Under the pieces are notes generated by a model. The model had not been told where the DNA came from and searched no databases. It worked only from the letters and a program-made list of their open reading frames with translations. Both the position numbers and the translations under genes were made by a program. DNA of 41,891 nucleotides from Terriglobia bacterium (GTDB lineage Bacteria > Acidobacteriota > Terriglobia > Terriglobales > Acidobacteriaceae): positions 1 to 41,891 of the forward strand of contig JAIQET010000038.1 of NCBI GenBank assembly GCA_020073645.1, given 5' to 3'. Shown here one piece after another: positions 1 to 6,632 of this stretch. Position 1 is the stretch's first letter. Every line of letters begins with the position of its first letter.

Positions 1-516
1 GTGGACAACTATCTCGAAGGCTACCACCTGCCCAGCGTGCATCCCGGCCTAAACCGCGAACTGGATTACAACGCCTACATCGTTGAACCCTACGCCCGCC
101 ACGTGCGCCAGTTCAGCCCCATCCGCGGCGCCCAGCCCGGAGACGCCACTCCGCGCCGTTACCAGGAGGCTCGCGAAGATCTCACCACCGACTATTTCTG
201 GATCTATCCCAACTGGATGTTCAACTGCTATCCCGACAACGTCTCGCTCAACATCGTTCTGCCAATAGACGCCGAGCGCTCGCTGGCCATTTTTGAGTGG
301 TACCTGCCGCAAGAGAGTCTCGGCAGCCAGGCGGCCAAAGATTCAGTGAACTTCAGTGACCAGATCCAGATCGAAGACGTCGCCATCTGCGAGACCGTGC
401 AGAAAAATCTGAGGTCCCGTAGTTACCAGCGCGGCCGCTACAGCATCAAGCAGGAAAAGGGAGTTCACGCCTTTCACCGGATGTATGCGGCGACAATGAA
501 CGGCGAAAACATCTAG
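1..516 (+). CDS. Rieske-type aromatic ring-hydroxylating oxygenase, alpha subunit, C-terminal part
   Basis: The reading frame is open at the left edge, so the N-terminal Rieske [2Fe-2S] domain lies outside the window. What remains is the catalytic domain of the Rieske non-haem iron oxygenase alpha-subunit family. The visible motif DNYLEGYHLPSVHP near the first residues carries the two iron-ligand histidines (spacing H-x4-H). The region IEDVAICETVQ, followed by a GRYS segment and a conserved FHR near the C terminus, matches the part that supplies the third, acidic ligand. Such proteins hydroxylate or demethylate aromatic and quaternary-amine substrates with electrons from a separate reductase. 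No reductase is visible here and the substrate cannot be deduced. The GTG at position 1 is an internal valine codon, not a start. Confidence 0.85.
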   Translation: MDNYLEGYHLPSVHPGLNRELDYNAYIVEPYARHVRQFSPIRGAQPGDATPRRYQEAREDLTTDYFWIYPNWMFNCYPDNVSLNIVLPIDAERSLAIFEWYLPQESLGSQAAKDSVNFSDQIQIEDVAICETVQKNLRSRSYQRGRYSIKQEKGVHAFHRMYAATMNGENI

Positions 517-544
517 CCGCCGGGGCCGAGATCGCCGAGGAATC

Positions 545-607
545 ACAAATCGGCAATCGGAAATCAACAATCAACAATCAACAATCAACAATCAACAATT
601 AACAATT
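545..607. repeat. Heptamer tandem array in intergenic spacer
   Basis: Nine consecutive 7-nt units of the form RRCAATC/T fill the gap between the oxygenase and the convergent phosphatase gene. The central units AACAATC are perfect copies. The block GGCAATCGGAAAT at 552-564 recurs exactly at 14667-14679, so this is one member of a dispersed family rather than a chance microsatellite. Confidence 0.85.
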
Positions 608-608
608 C

Positions 609-1814
609 CTACCCCACCTTCACCAGCAGCGCCGTGATGTCATCGTGCTGCGGCGTCGTTCCCACGAACCCATCCACATCCCGCATCATTTGCTGTAGCA
701 GTTCGGTGGGCGCCAGTGTCGCGCCAGCCTGCAACACATTCAGCATCCGCTCTTCGCCATATTCTTCATCGTGCTCGTTCACCGCTTCCACCAATCCATC
801 GGTGAAGATCACCAGCCAATCCCCCGTTTGCAAGACAACGCCGCCCGACTCGTAACGCGCGTCCACCTGGATCCCCAGCGGCAGGCCGCCATTCGTCAGA
901 CGTTCCACCGCGCCGGAACTCCGTCGCAGCACCGGCGCGTTATGACCGGCGTTGATGTAAATGAGCCTTCGGCTCGCGGGATCAAACTCCGCTAGAAACG
1001 CCGTGGTGAAGCGCAGCCCGCTCTGGCTGTTGGTGCAGGCGTACTGGTTCATCCCCGCTACCAGCTCTGCTAGAGAGCACGACGTCTCCGACAAAGTCTT
1101 CAGGCTCGCCTGGAAAGTTGCCATCAGCAGGGCCGCCGGGATGCTTTTTCCGGCAACGTCCGCTACCGCCAGCAGGAAATGAATTTCGCCGGTCGCTTTC
1201 ACCGGCCGGGCAAATACATCGTAGTAGTCGCCGGCCACCGTATTCGCCGGACGCGTCGCGAACGTGATCGCCAGGCCGTGCACTGGCGGCGGAGTCGCCG
1301 GCAGCAGCCAACTCTGGATATCGCGCGCAATCTCCAGGTCGCGCTTCATCACCACCCGGTCCGCCACTTCGAGCATCAGCAGGATGAACAGCAGAGCCCC
1401 ACCGTAGAACTGCAGAGGCAAGGTGATCACCTCGATGCGGCCCGCTTTATCTTGCCAGTTGTACTGGCCGCCGCCAAACAGCAACAGCAGCACCGCGATC
1501 AGCAACAGCACGCGACGCGCGGGACTCAGCTTCTCCAGGATGGCCCACAGAAACTCCAGGAAGGTTTGAAAACCGCCGCGCTTCCGTGTTTCTTGCGCCG
1601 CCCGGGCCCGGTAGTCCCGGGAATAGAGGCGGTAGCTGGCACGGGCGTCGGCACGGAACTGCGACCAGAGCTGATTGAGTTCGAGGCCTTCGGTCACCCG
1701 GTTCCAGAATTGCTTGAGTTGGCCGGAGATGCCCGCATGATGAGCAGGACTGGGTGGGGGCGGGAGAGGCGGTGCGGCTTGGGGGGTGGCGGCAGTCACA
1801 GGAATCAGAAGCAC
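609..1814 (-). CDS. SpoIIE/RsbU-type PP2C serine phosphatase, membrane anchored
   Basis: 401 residues. Residues 1-100 are a proline-rich then charged cytoplasmic stretch. Two hydrophobic segments (about 102-114 and 136-150) probably form a membrane hairpin. Residues 160-401 are a SpoIIE/PP2C-like phosphatase domain, with the RDIQSWLLP linker typical of RsbU proteins, VAGDYYDVF (D196), VADVAGKSIPAALLM (D219), FTDGLVEA (D339) and QHDDITALLV (D391/D392). The acidic residues are the expected metal ligands. Family members dephosphorylate anti-anti-sigma factors in partner-switching cascades; no STAS or kinase partner is encoded nearby. The start is a GTG at 1814. A perfect TATAAT lies at 1822-1817 on this strand, only two bases upstream, with no Shine-Dalgarno sequence, so the message may be leaderless or translation may begin at a later codon. 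Confidence 0.88.
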   Translation of the reverse strand: MLLIPVTAATPQAAPPLPPPPSPAHHAGISGQLKQFWNRVTEGLELNQLWSQFRADARASYRLYSRDYRARAAQETRKRGGFQTFLEFLWAILEKLSPARRVLLLIAVLLLLFGGGQYNWQDKAGRIEVITLPLQFYGGALLFILLMLEVADRVVMKRDLEIARDIQSWLLPATPPPVHGLAITFATRPANTVAGDYYDVFARPVKATGEIHFLLAVADVAGKSIPAALLMATFQASLKTLSETSCSLAELVAGMNQYACTNSQSGLRFTTAFLAEFDPASRRLIYINAGHNAPVLRRSSGAVERLTNGGLPLGIQVDARYESGGVVLQTGDWLVIFTDGLVEAVNEHDEEYGEERMLNVLQAGATLAPTELLQQMMRDVDGFVGTTPQHDDITALLVKVG

Positions 1815-1947
1815 CGATTATAGAGGTTCACCCGGAAAACTTCTTCCGCCCGCATCAGCCGATCCCATTTCTTAGCGAACGCGCTGTGGTCTTCTCCGCG
1901 TTCTCCGCGGCCGTTCTCGCCGACTAAGGTTTTCCGGGCGAACAATT

Positions 1948-2952
1948 TCAAAACAGCGCCAGTTGCCTATCCGCCTGCACCGCCGGATGCGTCCGCTTGC
2001 TGTACCGGTCGTAATCCCTGCGAATCCCGTACTTCTCCCGCAGCCGCCCCATGAGCTGCGAAATCCGCTGGCGATAGCTCTTCGGCAGAAACGCCCGGTC
2101 GCGGAATCGCTGGCGGTACGCGTTCACCAACTGCGGAAATTCTTTCTCCAGGAAGGGCAGGAAAACCGCCGCCGAGCAAGGCTTCAGAAACAGCGGGTTC
2201 GCGAAAATGTACTTGCCCCCCGCTTCCGCCACGGCCCGCACCAGAGCTTCCAAATCGCGCGGAGAGTCAGTGATCCCAGGAAGCACCGGCGCGCAGATCA
2301 CGCCCGCCTTCACCCCGGCCTGGTTCAGCGTGCGCATTGCCTCCAGCCGCAAGTCCGGACGCGGCGCCCGCGGTTCCAAAATCCGCGCCAGTTCCACATT
2401 CAAAGTTGTAATCGTCAGATTCACGAACAACTGGTTGTTCTCCCCGATCGTGCGCAGCACGTCCACATCTCGCACCACCAGGTTCGACTTGGTAACAATC
2501 CCCACTTCCAGCCCCTGATGCCGCGCCAGTTCCTCCAAAACCGCCCGCGTCACCTCAAACCGCCGCTCCGCCGGCTGGTAAGGATCAGTCGCGGTCCCGA
2601 TCGCAATCTCCTCCCCTGCCTTCACCTGCCGCAATTCCTGGCGCAGCAGGCTGGCCGCGTGCTGCTTGACGTAGATCTTCTGCTCGAAGTCCACTCCGTC
2701 GCGCATCTCCATGAACTCGTGGGTGTAGCGCGCGTAGCAGTACTTGCAGGCGAACTCGCACCCGCGATAAGGATTGATGGTCCAGGTAAACGGCATCCGC
2801 GAACCGGTACAGCGGTTCAACAGGGAGCGGACCCCCAGCTTGAAGTATTCGACGTTGTGCCCTTCCCGCAGCGACTCACCCTGCGCCGCCAGGCGCGCGA
2901 TACCCACCAGCTGGGATTCTTCAAGACCGGGGAGCAGGGGCAGGGAAGCCAT
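1948..2952 (-). CDS. Radical SAM protein, spore photoproduct lyase-like (Rv2578c-type)
   Basis: 334 residues from the ATG at 2952. A longer in-frame start at 3213 exists, but the extra 87 residues look like translated promoter DNA and overlap the promoter of the divergent gene, so the shorter start was chosen. The [4Fe-4S] motif is C-x3-C-x2-C (CEFACKYCYAR, C65, C69, C72). It is followed by IAIGTATDPYQPAERR and VTKSNLVVRDVDVL, typical of the SPL/Rv2578c branch of radical SAM enzymes. The conserved PYRGCEFACKYCYARYTHEF region is diagnostic for this group. True spore photoproduct lyases repair UV lesions. These homologues in non-sporulating bacteria have no firmly assigned reaction, so a DNA-repair role is only an inference. 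Monocistronic and divergent from the BNR gene at 3219. Confidence 0.85.
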   Translation of the reverse strand: MASLPLLPGLEESQLVGIARLAAQGESLREGHNVEYFKLGVRSLLNRCTGSRMPFTWTINPYRGCEFACKYCYARYTHEFMEMRDGVDFEQKIYVKQHAASLLRQELRQVKAGEEIAIGTATDPYQPAERRFEVTRAVLEELARHQGLEVGIVTKSNLVVRDVDVLRTIGENNQLFVNLTITTLNVELARILEPRAPRPDLRLEAMRTLNQAGVKAGVICAPVLPGITDSPRDLEALVRAVAEAGGKYIFANPLFLKPCSAAVFLPFLEKEFPQLVNAYRQRFRDRAFLPKSYRQRISQLMGRLREKYGIRRDYDRYSKRTHPAVQADRQLALF

Positions 2953-3061
2953 CGCTGTATTCGCCTTTTGTTCGCCAATGGTACTCCGCGCGAGTAGGGC
3001 TGTCAAGCCGGCCAACCCGCCGCCAATCCGCACATCGCGCCAGCATGCAAAGTTCTGCACC

Positions 3062-3090
3062 TTGACTCTGGCTGGAGCTTGACATATAGT
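3062..3090 (+). promoter_or_regulatory. Sigma-70 type promoter upstream of the BNR protein gene
   Basis: TTGACT at 3062-3067 and TATAGT at 3085-3090 are separated by exactly 17 bases. Transcription would start near 3097, giving a leader of roughly 120 nt before the ATG at 3219. Prediction from sequence only. Confidence 0.5.
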
Positions 3091-3218
3091 GCCGCGACTT
3101 TTGTGGGAACTCGGCAGCTCGGGGTGTTGATGTTCCTGAAGTAGCACGCCCGTCAGCGTAGGTCGCTTCTCAACTCGTCGTACCGCCAGAAACCAGATCA
3201 GCGAGGAGGCCAATCCAA

Positions 3219-4589
3219 ATGAGACGTATCCCTGCTTTAGCTCTACTACCTACGATCGTAGTGGCGCTGGCTGCTGGATTATTGTTCGTCAGCGCCACCA
3301 GCACAGGCGCCAGTGCGCAGGATGTTCAGCCTCGGGCTTTCAGCACCGTTCCGCTGAGAAGCTCGCAACCCTCCATCTCGGAAGAATCGTTCTCGATCAC
3401 GATCGGGCCGAATGTCAACATTACCAACAAGAGTGGGGCACAAAGCGAGACCAGCATCGCCGTGGACCCCACTAACTCGATGCACATGCTGGAAAGCGTG
3501 AACGACCTGGTCAATACCGCCACCGTGTACGAGTCTTTCGATGGAGGCGCGACCTGGGCCAATAGCAACCTTCCTACCAACGGGGCCTTCTGCTACGACA
3601 CCTGGGACGCTTTCAACGCCAACGGCGATGCTTTCGTTTCCTTCGAGTGCTCCGATCAGCGCATCGCTTTCAAACTGGCAGGCCAGTCCACCTGGACTGC
3701 GACCAAGCTCACCAATGCCGGCGGTTTTCCGGATCGCGACATGGTGACGGTTGATAACTCGCCCACCAGCCCCTTCTTCGGCAGCGTCTATATCGGATAC
3801 GACGACAATGGCAGCAACAATGCACCGTTTGTCTTGTTTTCACGCGACGGCAAGACTAACTGGACCCGCAGCGCGCAGATCGCTAACGGCAATCCCACCA
3901 TTGGAGTAAACGTAGCCACCGGGCCGGATGGCACGGTGTACGCGGCCTGGGAAGACTACAGCGGCAAGAAACTCCTGACCGCAAAGTCAACCGATGGCGG
4001 TGCCACCTGGGGAACCACCCATACCGTCACCAGCTATCGCTTGAACACCACCACGTTCTTCATTTCCATTCCACCCCAGAACATCCGGGGTATCCTCCCC
4101 TACCCCATGACAACCGCCGCGATCAAGGGTCCCCACGCCGGGCGCTACTTTGTGAGCTACGCCGACAAGGACCCGGTGGGCAACAATACCAATATCTATG
4201 TCCGCTTTTCGGATGATGGCGGTACCACGTGGTCGGCTGAGACCAAGGTCAACGACGACACCGTCAATGCCTATCACTTCCACCACCAGATCGTGGTCTC
4301 CGGTGGCCGGGTGGGAGTTTGCTTCTACGATACCCGTCGCGACCCGACGTCCAAGAAAACCGATCGCTTCATCGCCATCTCCGGCGACGGCGGCATGACC
4401 TGGAAACCGAACAAGCGGTACACCAATGCCATGTCGAACGAAACCGGCGCCGGGGTCGACGGCAACCAGTACGGCGACTACCAGGGAATCGCCGCGGATG
4501 CGCAAGGCGGTTTCCACTTCTCCTGGACGGATTCCCGCAAACCCGGTGCGCTGAACGAAGACATGTTTGGCGGCAGCCTGATCCCGTAG
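3219..4589 (+). CDS. Secreted sialidase-like BNR/Asp-box protein
   Basis: 456 residues with a Sec signal peptide: RR near the N terminus, then a hydrophobic stretch to about residue 33 ending at ASAQ. At least five Asp boxes (S-x-D-x-G-x-x-W) are visible, for example [24 protein letters not shown] and SGDGGMTW, so the fold is a sialidase-type beta-propeller. The arginine triad of a true sialidase could not be identified with confidence, so sugar hydrolysis is not claimed. The start is well supported: GAGGAGG at 3203-3209 lies 9 bases before the ATG, and a good promoter sits upstream. The C terminus ends with a TDSRKPG-type strand followed by a strong hairpin. Similar in type to the proteins at 19394 and 23506. 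Confidence 0.85.
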   Translation: MRRIPALALLPTIVVALAAGLLFVSATSTGASAQDVQPRAFSTVPLRSSQPSISEESFSITIGPNVNITNKSGAQSETSIAVDPTNSMHMLESVNDLVNTATVYESFDGGATWANSNLPTNGAFCYDTWDAFNANGDAFVSFECSDQRIAFKLAGQSTWTATKLTNAGGFPDRDMVTVDNSPTSPFFGSVYIGYDDNGSNNAPFVLFSRDGKTNWTRSAQIANGNPTIGVNVATGPDGTVYAAWEDYSGKKLLTAKSTDGGATWGTTHTVTSYRLNTTTFFISIPPQNIRGILPYPMTTAAIKGPHAGRYFVSYADKDPVGNNTNIYVRFSDDGGTTWSAETKVNDDTVNAYHFHHQIVVSGGRVGVCFYDTRRDPTSKKTDRFIAISGDGGMTWKPNKRYTNAMSNETGAGVDGNQYGDYQGIAADAQGGFHFSWTDSRKPGALNEDMFGGSLIP

Positions 4590-4618
4590 CTGCGGCCAGC
4601 TTGAAGAACAAACAGACT

Positions 4619-4660
4619 GCGGCAGACGGTTGCAGATGAAAGACTGCAACCCTCTGCCGC
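4619..4660 (+). terminator. Long hairpin downstream of the BNR protein gene
   Basis: GCGGCAGACGGTTGCAG (4619-4635) pairs with CTGCAACCCTCTGCCGC (4644-4660): 17 positions with one mismatch and an 8-nt loop. There is no T-run after it, so it is not a canonical intrinsic terminator. It may stabilise the 3' end or insulate the following sigma-factor unit. Confidence 0.45.
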
Positions 4661-4748
4661 CGTCGAACCCTGGCTTCTGAGAACGCTGCCTGGTGCTTTT
4701 CCGCCCACGATCCACTCTCCCCGCTGCGATTCCCCGGCCAAAAAAACC

Positions 4749-4773
4749 TGTAACCCTTCCTCTCCGGAACGAG
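4749..4773 (+). promoter_or_regulatory. Possible ECF-type promoter of the sigma-factor unit
   Basis: TGTAACC at 4749-4755 followed by CGAG at 4770-4773 resembles ECF promoters with an AAC-containing -35 element and a CG-containing -10 element. Its place just upstream of an ECF sigma gene would fit autoregulation. The spacer is slightly shorter than usual, so this is a weak prediction. Confidence 0.28.
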
Positions 4774-4795
4774 TAAGACATAGTAGAGAAGCAGA

Positions 4796-5316
4796 ATGGA
4801 GCTACTCGAGCGATTCGCGCAGGGCGACGTCGAAGCCTTCGAGGCGCTGTTTTGCCAGCTCCAGGGCGAGGTCTATGGGTGGATCGTGCGCATCGTCCGC
4901 GATCCGGGTCAAGCCGAAGACCTGACGGTCGAAACCTTCTGGCGCATGTACCGGGCGCGCGCCCGGTTCGACCCAGGAAGGCCGATTGGCGCCTGGGCGC
5001 GACGCATCGCGACCAACGCCGCGCTGGACCACTTGCGAGCCCGGCGCCCAGAGAGCGAGCTGCTTAAAGATCCGCCCCGCAAGGGCCGTCCCCGGACGCG
5101 GCCCTGCAACGCGAGATGCGAGAGCAGATTCAACGAGCGTTTTGCCGCTTGCCGGCAAAGCTGCGGGTGGCGGCGGTGCTGGCGCTGGTTGAGGAAAGGC
5201 CATACCAGGAAATTGCAGACGCGCTCGGAACCTCGGTGGGTGCCGTCAAACTCCGCGTGTTTCGCGCCGTCCGCAGACTGCGAAAACAATTAAACCAGAT
5301 GGGTGTGCATCCATGA
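4796..5316 (+). CDS. ECF-type RNA polymerase sigma factor, apparent single-base frameshift
   Basis: The ATG at 4796 opens a frame encoding sigma region 2 (DVEAFEALF, then AEDLTVETFWRMYRARARF and IATNAALDHLRARRP). After about residue 95 that frame loses all resemblance to the family and runs to a stop near 5293. Region 4 is intact in the -1 frame: PDAALQREMREQIQ, LPAKLRVAAVLALVEERPY and the helix-turn-helix EIADALGTSVGAVKLRVFRA, ending at 5316. The break lies around 5065-5095, most simply one base lost in the C-run at 5075-5078. Joined, the two halves make an ordinary ECF factor of about 173 residues. Its stop overlaps the next ATG (ATGA at 5313-5316), which implies that the unit was built for coupled translation. 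A sequencing error, a recent null mutation or, less likely, frameshifting could explain it. Confidence 0.85.
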
Positions 5317-5531
5317 AAAACGATGATCAAGAAAAGATTCGCTTCATGCTGAAGAAGGCGTTCCCGCCCGTCGATCCGGCGCCCAGGCGGGACCTGTGGC
5401 CTGCTGTACTGCGCAGGCTGGGCGAGCGCGGGGCCGCCACGCCTTGGTATGACTGGGCCATGGCCGCAGTTCTGGTGGGACTGCTCGTCGCCTTCCCCAA
5501 ATTTATTCCGGTGCTGTTCTACCACTTGTGA
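5313..5531 (+). CDS. Small single-span membrane protein coupled to the ECF sigma gene
   Basis: 72 residues starting at the ATG that overlaps the sigma-factor stop (ATGA). Residues 1-46 are charged and cytoplasmic-like (FMLKKAFPPVDPAPRRDLW). Residues 48-70 form one hydrophobic helix (AMAAVLVGLLVAFPKFIPVLF). Position and topology fit a short anti-sigma factor or an anchor for the sigma factor, but there is no recognisable zinc-binding anti-sigma motif, so the role is inferred from context alone. Confidence 0.7.
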   Translation: MKNDDQEKIRFMLKKAFPPVDPAPRRDLWPAVLRRLGERGAATPWYDWAMAAVLVGLLVAFPKFIPVLFYHL

Positions 5532-5544
5532 GCGAGGAGGTCTT

Positions 5545-5994
5545 ATGAACCAGCATCCTTATTTGCGCGCCTACCTGGCGGGGATCGCCGTCCCCACCTG
5601 CTTCATGCTGGTTGTGTTTACGGTGTTCTGCATTGCCCGCTTTGTCTGCCAGGTGCCGGTGCCCATCGAGCGAGCCATTGTTTTTCCGCTCGCTTTGATC
5701 CCCAACGCCTTCGGCGCCTGGAACATGTTGTTCGTGGCGCTGCACCGCCACTGCTATCTGCCCCTGGGAATTCATGGCGCCATTCTTCCTTTTATTATTG
5801 CGCCCATCGGTTTCCTGATTGCCACGTCTCTGGGCTTTCTGGTGGCCACCGGGCACGGGCTGGTCTGGTTCCAAACCATCACCATCGACTACTCGCGTCT
5901 GGCACTGATTTTTCCGGCCGTCCCCATCATCTATTACCTGGTGTGGAAACACCTGGTCGGGTTCCTGAATGAGATGCTGGGAATCGCCGGGTAG
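5545..5994 (+). CDS. Polytopic membrane protein of unknown function in the sigma-factor operon
   Basis: 149 residues with about four hydrophobic helices (roughly 11-31, 39-63, 72-98 and 112-133). The start at 5545 is chosen because GAGGAGG at 5534-5540 lies just before it; an upstream in-frame ATG at 5449 would overlap the preceding gene. No known domain was recognised. It is 13 bases downstream of the small membrane protein and on the same strand, so the three genes probably form one transcript. It could be a target or sensor component of the sigma unit. Confidence 0.75.
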   Translation: MNQHPYLRAYLAGIAVPTCFMLVVFTVFCIARFVCQVPVPIERAIVFPLALIPNAFGAWNMLFVALHRHCYLPLGIHGAILPFIIAPIGFLIATSLGFLVATGHGLVWFQTITIDYSRLALIFPAVPIIYYLVWKHLVGFLNEMLGIAG

Positions 5995-6072
5995 GAGAAA
6001 GAGATCTAGACCAGCTGGTACGGAAGCCACCTAACTGAGAAGCGCGCGGTGGCAACCTCCTGTCGATCTTGC

Positions 6073-6405
6073 TTAGGATCGTTCCAAAATCACGTGCTCC
6101 TCAGAGACAAAGTACGCAACCCTGTCGGGATCGATGAAATTGGCTTCATCTTCGCTCGAAGCTTTCCATTCGGCCGACTGACGAGCCGCCAGCATATCCT
6201 CAATGCTGTCAAACCAGAGTTCGGCCATCCCGTCGTAATCAGGCCGGTATTTGTCGGCGGGAACGGTCAGTCGGTGACTTTGGACTAATCTGCGGAGGCC
6301 CGGAATACGCGCACCCAGAGGGCCGTGCATATTCTGCCAGTAATGGAAGAATTCCTCATCCGTCAGGCCCGGCTTCTTCGTGACACAGTAGACAAGCTTG
6401 ATCAT
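6073..6405 (-). CDS. EthD-domain protein
   Basis: 110 residues from the ATG at 6405, which has an AGGGA ribosome-binding site just upstream; an alternative ATG eight codons earlier lacks one. MIKLVYCVTKKPGLTDEEF followed by YWQNMHGPLG is the characteristic N-terminal pattern of EthD-domain proteins, a dimeric alpha/beta barrel (ferredoxin-like) family. Members are found beside ether-degrading P450s and other oxidative genes, but their biochemical role is poorly defined. Here it stands alone, convergent with the sigma unit and divergent from the lipid cluster. Confidence 0.82.
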   Translation of the reverse strand: MIKLVYCVTKKPGLTDEEFFHYWQNMHGPLGARIPGLRRLVQSHRLTVPADKYRPDYDGMAELWFDSIEDMLAARQSAEWKASSEDEANFIDPDRVAYFVSEEHVILERS

Positions 6406-6548
6406 GGTTCCCTGTGGTTGCCTCTCCACGTTGTGCTTGGTCGGTTGTGCAGTTTGGTTTCGACTGTTGGCATTTGGAAAAGTGAGCCGTCCAGGGTCAG
6501 TTTGGGGAATTTCGCCTGGCTGCCAAGTCCGGGAAATTTCGGCTTTGC

Positions 6549-6573
6549 CGGTAGTATCCTTTAGGACACTACC
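6549..6573. repeat. Inverted repeat upstream of the lipid cluster
   Basis: GGTAGTATCC and GGACACTACC flank a TTTA loop (one mismatch). It lies between the divergent EthD gene and the reductase gene at 6633, so it could be an operator or a transcript hairpin. A TACAAT hexamer at 6610-6615 downstream might be the -10 element of the cluster promoter, but no good -35 element accompanies it. Confidence 0.4.
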
Positions 6574-6632
6574 GCCAGGTCCTCCCTTCGCCGATTTGCC
6601 TGCATTGTTTACAATAGATACCTTGGTTTCCC

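Noticed and set aside
545..607. Heptamer array as a CRISPR or an origin iteron set
   Set aside because: No unique spacers between units and no cas genes; no replication initiator gene or DnaA boxes were noticed nearby.
4796..5316. Programmed frameshifting in the sigma-factor gene
   Set aside because: No slippery heptamer or downstream pseudoknot is evident at the shift; a C-run indel or sequencing error is simpler.
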